This document shows, piece by piece, positions 46,270 to 56,317 of a stretch of DNA of 64,000 nucleotides. Source of the DNA: Paraglaciecola sp. L3A3. Lineage in GTDB: Bacteria > Pseudomonadota > Gammaproteobacteria > Enterobacterales > Alteromonadaceae. The notes beneath the pieces were generated by a model. That model saw nothing but the letters and a program-made list of their open reading frames with translations, was not told the DNA's origin and searched no databases. Made by a program: the position numbers and the translations under genes. The number at the start of each line of letters is the position of its first letter. Position 1 is the first letter of the stretch. Location: positions 4,075,501 to 4,139,500 of the forward strand of contig NZ_CP047023.1 in assembly GCF_009796765.1 (NCBI RefSeq), read 5' to 3'.

Positions 46270-47589
46270 ATGGCCGAATATTTTAAGAACATCCAAAAAA
46301 TTGAATATGCAGGACCAGATTCAACCGACCCTTTAGCTTTTCATCATTACAACGCCGATGAAAAAATACTAGGTAAAACTATGGCCGAACACTTACGTTT
46401 TGGTGCTTGTTACTGGCACAACTTTTGTTGGGACGGTGCTGACGTATTTGGTCAAGGTACTTTTAATCGCCCGTGGTTGAAAGCAGGTGATGCAATGGAA
46501 CGTGCCAAGCAAAAAGCTGATGTTGCTTTTGAATTCTTTTCAAAGTTAAGCATTCCTCATTACAGTTTTCACGATATTGATGTGGCGCCTGAAGGCAACA
46601 GCATCAAAGAATATGTAAATAACTTCGCTGAAATGACTGACGTCCTTGAACAAAAACAAGAAGAAACTGGCATGAAGTTATTATGGGGTACTGCTAACGC
46701 TTTTAGTAACCCTAGATACGCAGCTGGCGCATCAACCAACCCTAATCCAGAAGTATTCACCTACGCAGCAACACAAGTATTTAATGCTATGAATGCCACT
46801 AAACGTTTAGGCGGTCAAAACTACGTGTTATGGGGTGGTCGTGAAGGTTATGAATCATTGCTTAACACTGACCTACGTCAAGAGCGTGAGCAAATGGGTC
46901 GCTTTATGCAAATGGTTGTTGAACATAAGCATAAAATTGGCTTCAAAGGTACTTTATTAATTGAACCTAAGCCTCAAGAACCAACTAAACATCAATACGA
47001 CTATGACACCGCTACTGTGTACGGTTTCTTGAAACAGTTTGGTTTAGAAAACGAAATTAAAGTAAACATTGAAGTTAACCATGCAACATTAGCGGGTCAC
47101 TCTTTCCAACATGAAATAGCCACTGCTATCTCTCTTGGTTTGTTTGGTTCAATTGATGCTAACCGTGGTGATGCACAGAATGGTTGGGATACTGATCAAT
47201 TCCCAATTGATGTGCCTGAATTAACACTTGTTATGACTGATATTTTAAAAGCCGGTGGATTCGAAAACGGCGGATTCTTGTTTGATACTAAACTACGTCG
47301 CCAATCTTCAGATCCAGCCGATTTATTCCATGGTCATATCGGTGGTATGGATCACTTAGCTTTAGCTCTGAAAAAAGCAGCCGTTATTGTTGAGAATGAT
47401 TTCTTAGGTGCCGCTGTATCTGAGCGTTACAGAAATTGGAATGGTGATTTAGGTAAATCTATTGCAAAAGGTGAGCACAGCTTAGAATCATTAGCAGCTT
47501 ACGCACTAGATAACGAGATTGCTCCACAACATGAAAGTGGTCGTCAAGAAATGTTAGAAAACAAAGTTAACCGCGTATTATTTGGTTAA
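46270..47589 (+). CDS. xylA: xylose isomerase
   Basis: 439 residues (E. coli 440). It converts D-xylose to D-xylulose. Signature segments: [29 protein letters not shown] with the catalytic His, [48 protein letters not shown] with metal ligand Glu, [14 protein letters not shown], and [14 protein letters not shown]. Preceded by AGGAG and followed by a strong terminator. No xylose transporter gene is in the window. Confidence 0.98.
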   Translation: MAEYFKNIQKIEYAGPDSTDPLAFHHYNADEKILGKTMAEHLRFGACYWHNFCWDGADVFGQGTFNRPWLKAGDAMERAKQKADVAFEFFSKLSIPHYSFHDIDVAPEGNSIKEYVNNFAEMTDVLEQKQEETGMKLLWGTANAFSNPRYAAGASTNPNPEVFTYAATQVFNAMNATKRLGGQNYVLWGGREGYESLLNTDLRQEREQMGRFMQMVVEHKHKIGFKGTLLIEPKPQEPTKHQYDYDTATVYGFLKQFGLENEIKVNIEVNHATLAGHSFQHEIATAISLGLFGSIDANRGDAQNGWDTDQFPIDVPELTLVMTDILKAGGFENGGFLFDTKLRRQSSDPADLFHGHIGGMDHLALALKKAAVIVENDFLGAAVSERYRNWNGDLGKSIAKGEHSLESLAAYALDNEIAPQHESGRQEMLENKVNRVLFG

Positions 47590-47610
47590 TTTTTAGTGTT
47601 GACTAGAATC

Positions 47611-47638
47611 AAAAAAGGCCTCAGTTGAGGCCTTTTTT
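47611..47638. terminator. strong bidirectional terminator after xylA
   Basis: AAAAAAGGCCTC and GAGGCCTTTTTT form a perfect 12-bp stem with an AGTT loop, 22 bases after the xylA stop. T-runs exist on both strands, so it can also stop transcription from the small membrane protein gene on the right. Confidence 0.9.
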
Positions 47639-47664
47639 ATATGTTGCAGATAGAAATTTCTGTC

Positions 47665-47922
47665 TTAGCTATTATTTGCCACATCCCTTAGCTTTTGCTC
47701 TTTTCTAATTTTAAGCACCACATAGATATTATGAATAGTTAAAAATAAACAGACTAGTGCAATTAACAGGCAACCAACAAAAACCTGAATAAATCCATCA
47801 TAATAGGTATAAGCAAAAAATGCACAAATGACCCCAATACTGAACTCTATAAAAGCCACTTCAACAAAGGTTTTTATATTTGTCACTATCGGCTGGGCAA
47901 AAAATTTGAACTTATAAGACAT
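47665..47922 (-). CDS. small two-helix membrane protein
   Basis: 85 residues with two hydrophobic helices (VAFIEFSIGVICAFFAYTYY and VFVGCLLIALVCLFLTIHNI) and a basic C-terminus (KIRKEQKLRD). AGAGGTGAG precedes its ATG. The family is not recognised. It ends just before the xylA terminator and is separated from the urea operon by 160 bases and another hairpin. Confidence 0.65.
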   Translation of the reverse strand: MSYKFKFFAQPIVTNIKTFVEVAFIEFSIGVICAFFAYTYYDGFIQVFVGCLLIALVCLFLTIHNIYVVLKIRKEQKLRDVANNS

Positions 47923-48080
47923 AGCTCACCTCTAGGATCAAGTTAACCCGTCTGCAGAAAATTTCATCCAATTCTAAATTTCCTAAGACGAGTTAGTGGG
48001 GCACTTTTACTTACCATGCCCTGAGAATCAAGATATTGCAACTTTACAGGTATTTTCTGCCGTATGAGTAACATATAAAA

Positions 48081-48098
48081 GGCCCTACAAGCAGGGCC
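48081..48098 (-). terminator. terminator of the urea operon
   Basis: GGCCCT-ACAAGC-AGGGCC, a 6-bp G+C stem with TTTTATAT following on the minus strand, 24 bases after the stop of the last gene of the urea block. Confidence 0.7.
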
Positions 48099-48121
48099 AT
48101 TTTGATAAATAGACTTAACAA

Positions 48122-48304
48122 TTATTCTTTATTTTTACTGCGCTTTTTTGCCTTTAACCAGCCATAACCTTTAAAAATAACTAAGGTAAGTAATGCGTAT
48201 AAAGCCATGTGGTAAGCAAGGTGACTATCACCTAAAGCATGATCTTCGTGAGCCATTGCTTGGGCACTGAGTAACAAGGCAAATATAGTCGTGATTAATT
48301 TCAT
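48122..48304 (-). CDS. small His-rich membrane protein at the end of the urease operon
   Basis: 60 residues: signal-like N-terminus (MKLITTIFALLLSAQAMA), then HEDHALGDSHLAYHMA with four histidines right after the predicted cleavage site, a membrane helix (LYALLTLVIFKGYGWL) and a basic tail. AAGGA precedes its ATG. The His segment in the periplasm resembles the start of HupE/UreJ metal permeases, and the gene follows ureG on the same strand, so a part in nickel supply is plausible but unproven. Confidence 0.65.
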   Translation of the reverse strand: MKLITTIFALLLSAQAMAHEDHALGDSHLAYHMALYALLTLVIFKGYGWLKAKKRSKNKE

Positions 48305-48369
48305 AATAAAAATCCTTAAAAATAATGGGTGACGTTTATTGCCACCAGCAAATTAAATAAATTAGTTTG

Positions 48370-48984
48370 TTAAACCTTAAGCATACCTTCGGTTTCGATA
48401 AACTCTATGATTTCAGCTAACCCCTGTTGAGTTTTCATATTACTGAAAATAAAAGGCTTATCACCACGCATTTTTTTACTGTCTCTGTCCATCACCTCTA
48501 GAGAGGCACCTACTAGTTCAGCAACGTCTATTTTATTGATAATCAATAAGTCTGATTTAGTGATACCTGGGCCGCCTTTACGGGGGATCTTATCACCAGC
48601 AGACACATCAATAACATATAAAGTTAAATCTGATAATTCAGGGCTAAAAGTAGCACTTAAGTTATCACCACCACTTTCCACTAATACAAAATCTAAATCA
48701 ACATGACGTGATTGTAATTCGTCAATGGCCGCTAGATTCATTGAAGCATCTTCACGAATAGCTGTATGTGGGCAACCACCTGTTTCGACCCCAATAATGC
48801 GATCTTGTGCTAAGGCATCGTGGCGGGTTAAAAACTCGGCATCTTCACGGGTATAAATGTCGTTAGTCACAACTGCCATATTGTATTTGTCACGTAAGGC
48901 TAGGCATAATTCGCGCAATAAGGCTGTTTTACCCGAACCTACAGGGCCGCCGACACCGATACGTAATATTTGTTTTTTCTTCAT
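48370..48984 (-). CDS. ureG: urease accessory GTPase UreG
   Basis: 204 residues from the ATG at 48984 ([10 protein letters not shown]); the longer frame to 49083 overlaps ureF and is rejected. It binds GTP and nickel and delivers Ni to apo-urease with UreD-UreF. Walker [13 protein letters not shown], the [13 protein letters not shown] segment, [16 protein letters not shown] with the nickel-binding [20 protein letters not shown] and the NKID GTPase motif are all present. Confidence 0.97.
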   Translation of the reverse strand: MKKKQILRIGVGGPVGSGKTALLRELCLALRDKYNMAVVTNDIYTREDAEFLTRHDALAQDRIIGVETGGCPHTAIREDASMNLAAIDELQSRHVDLDFVLVESGGDNLSATFSPELSDLTLYVIDVSAGDKIPRKGGPGITKSDLLIINKIDVAELVGASLEVMDRDSKKMRGDKPFIFSNMKTQQGLAEIIEFIETEGMLKV

Positions 48985-49039
48985 AATGTTCAAAATCTCT
49001 TTAATAAATAAAGCTGTTAATTCTTTTATCTGTGCAAAC

Positions 49040-49747
49040 TCAAGAGCGAAATAATCGCGTGTATTGATCTTCGTGCCAAGCACTGGCCATAGCTAAATGC
49101 GGTAAGCTCGCACTTATATCGTCATCAGCTACTTGATTTGCTTGAATGACCACTGCGTCAACTTTCGCAGATAGTTCATATAATAAATTTTGTGCCTGAG
49201 TTTGCCCTAAAGGTACCAACTTAGTGGCCGCTGCCACTTGGTTGTCAATATAGGTCCAGCAAAAACCACTTTGCGCCGAAATTAAGTCTAGCTTAAATGC
49301 ATAGGCAGCTATGGCAAACACACTCACAAAACTCAGCTCTTTGATAACGAGCAGTGCTTCTACCTCAGCTAAATCGAGGTTATCTAGTAAGCTAAGTAAC
49401 CTTACTAGTGCTTTGCCCATAGCTAAGTCAGCCATATGCAATTCGTAACTTTCACGGCTGGCTAATATGTATTCATTCCAGTAGCTAAACTGCTGAGTAT
49501 CATTTTCAATTAAGGCCGCATACAAACGTTTGATAATGGCTAAATCTGTTTGAGCAATGGCCACCGACAAATTTAACTCAATCCAACTTTGCGTACTTGC
49601 AGCGTTATTGATCCACTGTTTTTCTACCGCGTATTCCAAACCTTGAGAAAACGAAAAACCACCTACAGGCAAATTGGCGCTACAAAGTTGCAGTAAGCGG
49701 TTTAGTTTGAGCGGATCAGGACTACTAATGGGAATGATCCTGTTCAT
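49040..49747 (-). CDS. ureF: urease accessory protein UreF
   Basis: 235 residues from the ATG at 49747, inside the 3' end of ureE (23-base overlap). The all-helical UreF is part of the UreD-UreF-UreG activation complex. Conserved [24 protein letters not shown] at the start fits the family. The His-rich end of ureE is read in another frame here. Confidence 0.92.
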   Translation of the reverse strand: MNRIIPISSPDPLKLNRLLQLCSANLPVGGFSFSQGLEYAVEKQWINNAASTQSWIELNLSVAIAQTDLAIIKRLYAALIENDTQQFSYWNEYILASRESYELHMADLAMGKALVRLLSLLDNLDLAEVEALLVIKELSFVSVFAIAAYAFKLDLISAQSGFCWTYIDNQVAAATKLVPLGQTQAQNLLYELSAKVDAVVIQANQVADDDISASLPHLAMASAWHEDQYTRLFRS

Positions 49748-50189
49748 GTGCGTGAGAATGCCCACCACTGCCATAGGCGCCATTTTCAGGTTCAAAAATA
49801 GCCGGAGTGTGGTTCACACTTAAGCCATATTTTTCTGCTAGCTGTTCCAAAACATGATCAGGTTTAAAACGTACCCACAACTCACCAACTTGCAATACAG
49901 TATGGCGGTTACCTAAGTGATAACACACTTTACTAAATGTTAACCAATCTGTGCCAATAGCGGTACTAACTGGCTCTGCTTGGCCTTTAATTTCGATTAA
50001 CTTACCACATTCAGTTTTAAGTACTTCACCCACTAATAAGGGGTGGCCGCGCTCCATAAAAATACCTAGGTCTAATCCTTTGTCGGTCTTTATTTTGATA
50101 CGCGCTTTTTTACGGGTGTCATGATCTAACGTGATGCTGTCATCAATTGGATCATGCGTATGCTGTAAACGCTCATATGCTTGTAACAT
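49725..50189 (-). CDS. ureE: urease accessory nickel chaperone UreE
   Basis: 154 residues. The N-terminal peptide-binding domain ([27 protein letters not shown]) and the metal-binding domain ([20 protein letters not shown] with the conserved GNRH His) precede a His-rich tail ([13 protein letters not shown]) typical of proteobacterial UreE. It supplies nickel to UreG. Confidence 0.95.
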   Translation of the reverse strand: MLQAYERLQHTHDPIDDSITLDHDTRKKARIKIKTDKGLDLGIFMERGHPLLVGEVLKTECGKLIEIKGQAEPVSTAIGTDWLTFSKVCYHLGNRHTVLQVGELWVRFKPDHVLEQLAEKYGLSVNHTPAIFEPENGAYGSGGHSHAHEQDHSH

Positions 50190-50247
50190 GCTTTGTTCGA
50201 TTCCTAACTTTCAAAATTATATTTATACGTTAACCTATGCTGCACAA

Positions 50248-51951
50248 TCAAAATAGACAATAAAGCTGTGCTAACGGTAATGACTCTGCTGGTTCACAAG
50301 TCAATAACTCACCATCTGCGCGCACTTCATAAGTTTGTGCGTCGACTTCAATTTTAGGCTGCCAATTATTGTGGATCATATCGTCTTTACCAATGTTGCG
50401 AGTGTTTTTACACGCACCAGTAAGGCGCGTCATGCCTATTTCGCTTGGCACGCCTTTATCAATGGATGCCTGAGACATAAAGGTCATCGAGGTATTAGCC
50501 GCCGCACTGCCGTGAGCACCAAACATTCGGCGATAATACACAGGTTGCGGAGTAGGAATAGACGCATTGGCGTCACCCATAGGGGCCGCAGCAATAAAAC
50601 CACCTTTGATGATCATCGCTGGTTTAATGCCAAAGAATGCCGGTTTCCATAATACTAAGTCAGCTAACTTGCCCACTTCAATTGAGCCAACTTCATGGCT
50701 AATACCATGGCTAATAGCAGGGTTAATAGTGTACTTAGCCACATAACGTTTAAGTCTAAAGTTATCGTTACGCTCTGTATCTGGTGCTAGCGGCCCGCGC
50801 TGTTGTTTCATTTTGTGGGCAGTTTGCCAAGTACGAGTGATCATCTCCCCCACTCGGCCCATGGCTTGTGAGTCAGAAGCAATCATACTGATGGCCCCTA
50901 AGTCATGCATAATATCTTCAGCGGCAATACTTTCTTTACGAATGCGCGAATCAGCAAAGGCCACATCTTCAGGAATACTCGGATCAAGGTGATGGCAGAC
51001 CATCAACATATCTAAATGTTCATCAATAGTATTAATAGTATATGGCCGTGTTGGGTTAGTTGACGAAGGCAATACATTGGCTTCACCGCAAGCACGAATA
51101 ATATCGGGCGAATGGCCACCACCGGCACCTTCGGTATGATAGGTATGAATAGTGCGGCCTTTAAATGCGCCTAAGGTATCTTCAACAAAACCTGATTCAT
51201 TTAAGGTATCAGTATGAATCGCTACTTGTATGTCGTAGCGATCAGCCACTGACAAACAACAATCAATAGCCGCTGGAGTCGTGCCCCAGTCTTCGTGTAA
51301 CTTAAGACCACAGACACCGGCTTCAATTTGCTCTTCTAGGGCTAAGGGTAAACTGGCATTACCTTTACCTAAAAAACCAAAGTTCATGGGGAAATCATTA
51401 GTGGCTTGCAACATTTTATAAATGTTCCAAGGCCCAGGTGTACAAGTAGTAGCATTGGTACCTGTTGCCGGACCTGTGCCGCCGCCTATCATAGTTGTTA
51501 CGCCCGACATTAAAGCTTCGTCAATTTGTTGTGGGCAAATAAAATGAATATGTGCGTCTATGCCACCAGCCGTGAGTATTTGCCCTTCACCGGCGATGAC
51601 TTCTGTGCCAGGACCGACTTCGATATCAATATTATCTTGAATATCAGGATTACCAGCCTTACCGATTATGGCAATGCGGCCATCTTTTACACCAATGTCG
51701 GCTTTGACTATGCCCCAATGATCTAAAATTAGTGCGTTGGTGATCACAACATCCACAGTTTCATAACAAGAGGCTTGGCTTTGACCCATACCATCGCGAA
51801 TAACTTTACCGCCGCCAAATTTGACTTCTTCACCGTATTCAGTGAAATCTTTTTCTACTTCTAACCATAAGTCGGTGTCGGCTAACCGTACCCGGTCACC
51901 CACAGTTGGGCCAAACATATGAGCATAAGCATGCGTATCAATTGTTGCCAT
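50248..51951 (-). CDS. ureC: urease subunit alpha
   Basis: 567 residues, full length for UreC. It is the catalytic subunit of Ni-dependent urease. Nickel ligands are in [13 protein letters not shown], the carbamylated-Lys loop [21 protein letters not shown], and [15 protein letters not shown]; the active-site His lies in LMVCHHLDP. The start overlaps the ureB stop by one base. Confidence 0.98.
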   Translation of the reverse strand: MATIDTHAYAHMFGPTVGDRVRLADTDLWLEVEKDFTEYGEEVKFGGGKVIRDGMGQSQASCYETVDVVITNALILDHWGIVKADIGVKDGRIAIIGKAGNPDIQDNIDIEVGPGTEVIAGEGQILTAGGIDAHIHFICPQQIDEALMSGVTTMIGGGTGPATGTNATTCTPGPWNIYKMLQATNDFPMNFGFLGKGNASLPLALEEQIEAGVCGLKLHEDWGTTPAAIDCCLSVADRYDIQVAIHTDTLNESGFVEDTLGAFKGRTIHTYHTEGAGGGHSPDIIRACGEANVLPSSTNPTRPYTINTIDEHLDMLMVCHHLDPSIPEDVAFADSRIRKESIAAEDIMHDLGAISMIASDSQAMGRVGEMITRTWQTAHKMKQQRGPLAPDTERNDNFRLKRYVAKYTINPAISHGISHEVGSIEVGKLADLVLWKPAFFGIKPAMIIKGGFIAAAPMGDANASIPTPQPVYYRRMFGAHGSAAANTSMTFMSQASIDKGVPSEIGMTRLTGACKNTRNIGKDDMIHNNWQPKIEVDAQTYEVRADGELLTCEPAESLPLAQLYCLF

Positions 51952-52259
51952 TAGTCTAAATCTCCCTGTACATCACCACGAAAACCGAACACGCGACGTT
52001 TTCCGGCATAAGCCACTAAGGTTACTGCTCGCTCTTGGCCCGGTTCAAAACGCACCGCAGTGCCCGAGGTAATGTCTAACCTAAAACCTTTACACATTTC
52101 ACGGTCAAATCTTAATGCTGGGTTCACTTCATAAAAATGATAGTGAGAGCCCACTTGAATAGGTCTGTCACCACTATTGGCCACAGTCACCTGAATCGTT
52201 TCACGGCCCACATTTAATTGGCGTTCGCCATGATCTGTTTTAATTTCACCAGGGATCAT
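51951..52259 (-). CDS. ureB: urease subunit beta
   Basis: 102 residues. Opening [20 protein letters not shown] and the segments [21 protein letters not shown] and [16 protein letters not shown] are classic UreB. A structural subunit of the urease trimer. It sits between ureA and ureC with 1-9-base spacing. Confidence 0.98.
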   Translation of the reverse strand: MIPGEIKTDHGERQLNVGRETIQVTVANSGDRPIQVGSHYHFYEVNPALRFDREMCKGFRLDITSGTAVRFEPGQERAVTLVAYAGKRRVFGFRGDVQGDLD

Positions 52260-52268
52260 ATTTATTCC

Positions 52269-52571
52269 TTACACTATGGGATTATGGACGGTGACGAGTT
52301 TAGTACCATCAGGAAAAGTCGCTTCAACTTGGACTTCAGCTACCAACTCTGGTACCCCTTCCATAACTTGGTCGCGGCTTAGCAAAGTACGGCCGTAATC
52401 CATCATTTCGGCTACGGTTTTGCCGTCTCTGGCTCCTTCCATTATTTCCATAGAAATATACGCCATAGCTTCTGGGTAGTTCAGTTTCACGCCTCGTTTT
52501 AATCGACGTTCTGCCAATAATGCCGCAGTAAATAATAACAGTTTGTCTTTTTCTCTTGGTAATAGGTCCAT
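52269..52571 (-). CDS. ureA: urease subunit gamma
   Basis: 100 residues. [23 protein letters not shown] and [22 protein letters not shown] are the standard UreA segments, with [20 protein letters not shown] at the end. First of the three structural genes after ureD. Confidence 0.98.
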   Translation of the reverse strand: MDLLPREKDKLLLFTAALLAERRLKRGVKLNYPEAMAYISMEIMEGARDGKTVAEMMDYGRTLLSRDQVMEGVPELVAEVQVEATFPDGTKLVTVHNPIV

Positions 52572-52621
52572 AGTTTCTTTGCTCTTTCTCTAGGCTATTT
52601 TTTAGGCTAAATGGATGACAA

Positions 52622-53521
52622 TTAAGTATGCCAAATGCGTGGCACTATGCCTTGCTTTTGCATATAAAGTGGCCTAAGTTGCTGCCACAATAAAATAAAT
52701 ATCTGCTTGCACTGCTCAGCATGATGACCCAAGTAACGAACAATAATCAGCTGATTGATATGGGTCACACTGACTTGGTTTTGTAGGTTTTGTTGTGTAA
52801 TGGTTTCTCTAAGCTGCTGAATTAATTCTGTTTGTGTTTTTTGATTCACTAATTCAGCTGAGGCATAAGCTAATAAGGTCGCAAACACACTGTTACCAGC
52901 TAAACCTACAACATGCTGTTGTACTTGCTCGTTGCCTTTGCAGGGTTCGGGACTAACTTTAATTCTGTCATGAAAAATAAGTTTATTGTCGCAATACACT
53001 TGGTTGAGTTGACTGAACGTACCGCTAAGAAATAACTGAGCTGCACTGGGCAAACCTAAACAAGTAATATCCCAGCCTAAATAAGTGCTATCAGCGGCTA
53101 AGTTAACCACAACCTGATTCACCCCTTCCGCTCCTTCGTAAACAATGGTCTCTAATGGAAAATGTTCACACTTTGCTTCTGAGGGTAAATACACATGGGT
53201 GATTTGTTTTTGCACTGGCGTACCAATACTGGCATCTTCACGAGCACGATAAAAACGATTGGCTCCTGGCGTTGTCACCAGCACATGGGCTTTTGGCTCT
53301 AAATTAACATCGACATGTAATGTATCACCCGACACTATACCAGCCGGAGGGTGTAACAAATACACATGAGCACAATCACGACCTTCGGGATAAAAGGCTT
53401 TTTGAATAGTCAAAGGGCCGACCCGTTGAGTACGAGCCAATTGAGTACCATGAACAGAATAGCTGAAAGTTAGTGCTAACTTAGCCAGCCATTCTCTTTT
53501 CAGGATGGAAGTCGCAGACAT
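52622..53521 (-). CDS. ureD: urease accessory protein UreD
   Basis: 299 residues from the ATG at 53521 (a GTG at 53536 is in frame). Conserved QKAFYPEGRDCAHVYLLHPPAGIVSGDTL and VLVTTPGANRFYRA, and LGWDITCLGLPSA. It scaffolds urease activation together with UreF and UreG. ureD opens the ure part of the operon, after urtE and a hairpin. Confidence 0.96.
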   Translation of the reverse strand: MSATSILKREWLAKLALTFSYSVHGTQLARTQRVGPLTIQKAFYPEGRDCAHVYLLHPPAGIVSGDTLHVDVNLEPKAHVLVTTPGANRFYRAREDASIGTPVQKQITHVYLPSEAKCEHFPLETIVYEGAEGVNQVVVNLAADSTYLGWDITCLGLPSAAQLFLSGTFSQLNQVYCDNKLIFHDRIKVSPEPCKGNEQVQQHVVGLAGNSVFATLLAYASAELVNQKTQTELIQQLRETITQQNLQNQVSVTHINQLIIVRYLGHHAEQCKQIFILLWQQLRPLYMQKQGIVPRIWHT

Positions 53522-53599
53522 ACTAATTTTGTCCACCTAGGTAAATTATTTTATCTGTTTTTTTCTGTATTTTCACGGCACACCGTTTGTTTTTATACT

Positions 53600-53630
53600 G
53601 CCAGACTTTTTACTCAGTCTGGCATTTTTT
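53600..53630. terminator. hairpin between urtE and ureD
   Basis: GCCAGAC and GTCTGGC form a 7-bp stem (53600-53623) followed by a T6 run on the plus strand. For minus-strand transcription the T-run is weak, so partial attenuation between the urt and ure genes is more likely than a full stop. Confidence 0.5.
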
Positions 53631-54324
53631 ATACAGCTAAGTACTTGCCAACTAATTCATCGGTTAATTGTGCCATGGGACCCGACGACATAACATGCCC
53701 TTTTTCCATTAATATGAATTCTTCACCAATAGCTCTAGCAAAAGGCAGTTTTTGTTCTACTAGCACTATAGTCATGCCTTGTTCTTTATTCAGTTTTAAT
53801 AGTACGTCACGAATGAGTTGCACAATATTTGGCTGAATACCTTCGTTTGGTTCATCCAGAATTAACACTTCTGGGTTTAACACCAATGCTCGTCCAATAG
53901 CTAATTGTTGCTGCTGACCACCAGACAAATCGCCTCCTCGGCGGTGTAACATTTCTTTTAAAACCGGAAATAATTCATACACATGTTCAGGAATGGTTTT
54001 ACTGGTTTGACGCTTACAGTTTAAGCTGACCTTTAAATTTTCTTCAACGGTTAACTGAGGAAATATATGTCTGCCTTGAGGCACATAACCTATGCCCATT
54101 TCGGGGCGAGATTCAACACTGCGTTTAGCTGCATTTTCACCAGCAATGGTTAAGCTGCCACCACTGATGGGTAACATACCCATAATCACTTTTAATAAGG
54201 TGGTTTTACCCACCCCATTCCGACCCATAATACAGGTACGTGAACCTTTTTTAATATCAAGGTTCATGTCCCATAAAATTTGGGTGCCACCATATCTTTG
54301 GTCAACGGATTTAAGTTCGATCAT
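53629..54324 (-). CDS. urtE: urea ABC transporter ATP-binding protein UrtE
   Basis: 231 residues, LivF-type ABC ATPase: Walker A GRNGVGKTTLL, signature LSGGQQQQLAIGRAL, Walker B EVLILDEPNEGIQPNI. The NEGIQP wording is typical of UrtE as opposed to LivF. Shares a base with the urtD stop. Confidence 0.95.
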   Translation of the reverse strand: MIELKSVDQRYGGTQILWDMNLDIKKGSRTCIMGRNGVGKTTLLKVIMGMLPISGGSLTIAGENAAKRSVESRPEMGIGYVPQGRHIFPQLTVEENLKVSLNCKRQTSKTIPEHVYELFPVLKEMLHRRGGDLSGGQQQQLAIGRALVLNPEVLILDEPNEGIQPNIVQLIRDVLLKLNKEQGMTIVLVEQKLPFARAIGEEFILMEKGHVMSSGPMAQLTDELVGKYLAV

Positions 54325-55133
54325 TAACCTTGCTCCTCACCCAAATACACTTGGATTACTTCTTTATTTGATTGGATCTCTGACATAGTGCCTTCGGCTA
54401 ATACCGAACCTTGGTGTAACACAGTCACCTTTTTAGCAATTGAACGAACAAACGCCATATCGTGCTCAACCACCACTACCGAGTGCTCGCCTGCTAATGA
54501 AGTTAATAATTCGGCGGTACGCTCTGTTTCTTGACCTGTCATACCGGCAACGGGTTCATCCACCAACAGTACCCTTGGGTTAGCGGCCAGTAACATGCCT
54601 ATTTCTAACCATTGTTTTTGCCCGTGAGACAAACGCCCTGCTGGATAATTGCATTCTTTAATGAGATCTATGGTGTGTAAAATTTCAGCAATACGGTCTT
54701 TTTGTTCACCATTTAATTTATGGAATAAAGAAGACCAAATGCCTTTATTACCTTTTAAACTCAATTCAATATTTTCAAACACAGAAAGTTGTTCAAATAC
54801 CGTTGGTTTTTGAAATTTTCGACCAATACCTGCATTGGCAATTTCCGCTTCATCCAACTGTAATAAATCCACTTGTTGACCAAAGCTAACCTTGCCCGTA
54901 TCTGGGCGAGTTTTCCCTGTGATCACATCCATTAAGGTGGTTTTACCTGCGCCATTGGCACCAATCAAACACCGTAACTCACCGTCGTTGATATATAAAT
55001 TCATGTTGTTCAGGGCTTTAAAACCATCAAAACTAACACTGACATCTTCCACATATAAAATCACACCGTGGCGGGTATCTGGCTGAATATTTTCAGTGGC
55101 AGATATAGGTGAACCATTTTTATCGACTATCAT
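54324..55133 (-). CDS. urtD: urea ABC transporter ATP-binding protein UrtD
   Basis: 269 residues, LivG-type ABC ATPase: Walker A GANGAGKTTLMDVITGK, signature LSHGQKQWLEIGMLL, Walker B RVLLVDEPVAGMTGQE. SHGQKQWLEIGM is the UrtD form of the signature. It overlaps urtC by 4 bases. Confidence 0.95.
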   Translation of the reverse strand: MIVDKNGSPISATENIQPDTRHGVILYVEDVSVSFDGFKALNNMNLYINDGELRCLIGANGAGKTTLMDVITGKTRPDTGKVSFGQQVDLLQLDEAEIANAGIGRKFQKPTVFEQLSVFENIELSLKGNKGIWSSLFHKLNGEQKDRIAEILHTIDLIKECNYPAGRLSHGQKQWLEIGMLLAANPRVLLVDEPVAGMTGQETERTAELLTSLAGEHSVVVVEHDMAFVRSIAKKVTVLHQGSVLAEGTMSEIQSNKEVIQVYLGEEQG

Positions 55134-56317
55134 GACTTCACCTCCGCGGCATGTTCTTCTGCTGCTTTAGCATTAGCTTTTTTATCTTTTATTCTAGTGA
55201 TTATCGACGGCACAAAACCGGCAATACCTTTAGGTAACAACAAGGTGACTAACACAAACAACCCCCCTAAAGCGAATAACCAAGCTTCGGGCATAATGGC
55301 GGTAAAACGCGTTTTAGCATAACTCACCACTATGGCACCAATTAACGCACCGTAAAGGGAATTACGTCCACCTACTGCCACCCAAATCACCATTTCGATT
55401 GAGTTGATAGGCGAAAACTCACCTGGATTAATAATACCCACTTGCGGCACATATAGTGCACCTGCTAGGCCGGCAATCATGGCTGATGCCACGTAGATCC
55501 ATACTTTATAATCTTCTGGTTTATAACCGACAAAACGAACACGGTTTTCTGAGTCACGAATGGCGGTGACCACTCGGCCCATCTTTGAATTAACAATAAA
55601 GTGACAAACCACATAAGCCACTGCCAGCACCAAAGCGGTGGCAATAAATAAGCCCAGTTTGGTGTCTGGCGATTGTAACGAGAAGCCGAATATTTCTTTA
55701 AAGTCGGTTAAGCCGTTATTTCCACCAAAGCCCATTTCGTTGCGGAAAAACGCTAACATTAAGGCATAAGTCACCGCTTGGGTCATGATAGACAAATACA
55801 CACCACTAACTCGTGAGCGAAACGCCAACATACCAAATACATAAGCTAGTATCCCGGGGCCAATAAACACCATGGCTACCATCCACAAGATACTGTCAGA
55901 GCCTGCCCAATACCAAGGCATTTCGGTCCAGTTTAAAAACACCATAAAATCAGGTAAGTCAGGGTTACCGTATACACCCCGGTCACCAATTTGGCGCATT
56001 AAGTACATACCCATGGCGTAGCCACCTAAGGTGAAAAACGCGCCATGACCAAGACTTAAAATGCCGCAATAACCCCACACTAAATCAACGGCTAAGGCTA
56101 ATAGTGCGTAACATAAGTACTTGCCAAACAAGCTCACTGTGTAGTCACTCACGTGCAACATTGAGCCTTCAGCAAAAAGCAAGTTACACACACTCACATA
56201 AAACGTGGCTAATAACAGTACCCCAATCACCACATGTAAATTGCTTAACTTACCCAATAGGCCAGTAGCTGATGCAGTTGACGGAGCACTTGAAGTATTT
56301 GTAGTTGATGAAGTCAT
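55130..56317 (-). CDS. urtC: urea ABC transporter permease UrtC
   Basis: 395 residues with about ten membrane helices, LivM-like: LCYALLALAVDLVWGYCGILSLGHGAFFTLGGYAMG, SRVSGVYLSIMTQAVTYA, then GFGGNNGLTDFK. The charged C-terminal tail (KDKKANAKAAEEH) is cytoplasmic. Forms the channel with UrtB. Confidence 0.95.
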   Translation of the reverse strand: MTSSTTNTSSAPSTASATGLLGKLSNLHVVIGVLLLATFYVSVCNLLFAEGSMLHVSDYTVSLFGKYLCYALLALAVDLVWGYCGILSLGHGAFFTLGGYAMGMYLMRQIGDRGVYGNPDLPDFMVFLNWTEMPWYWAGSDSILWMVAMVFIGPGILAYVFGMLAFRSRVSGVYLSIMTQAVTYALMLAFFRNEMGFGGNNGLTDFKEIFGFSLQSPDTKLGLFIATALVLAVAYVVCHFIVNSKMGRVVTAIRDSENRVRFVGYKPEDYKVWIYVASAMIAGLAGALYVPQVGIINPGEFSPINSIEMVIWVAVGGRNSLYGALIGAIVVSYAKTRFTAIMPEAWLFALGGLFVLVTLLLPKGIAGFVPSIITRIKDKKANAKAAEEHAAEVKS

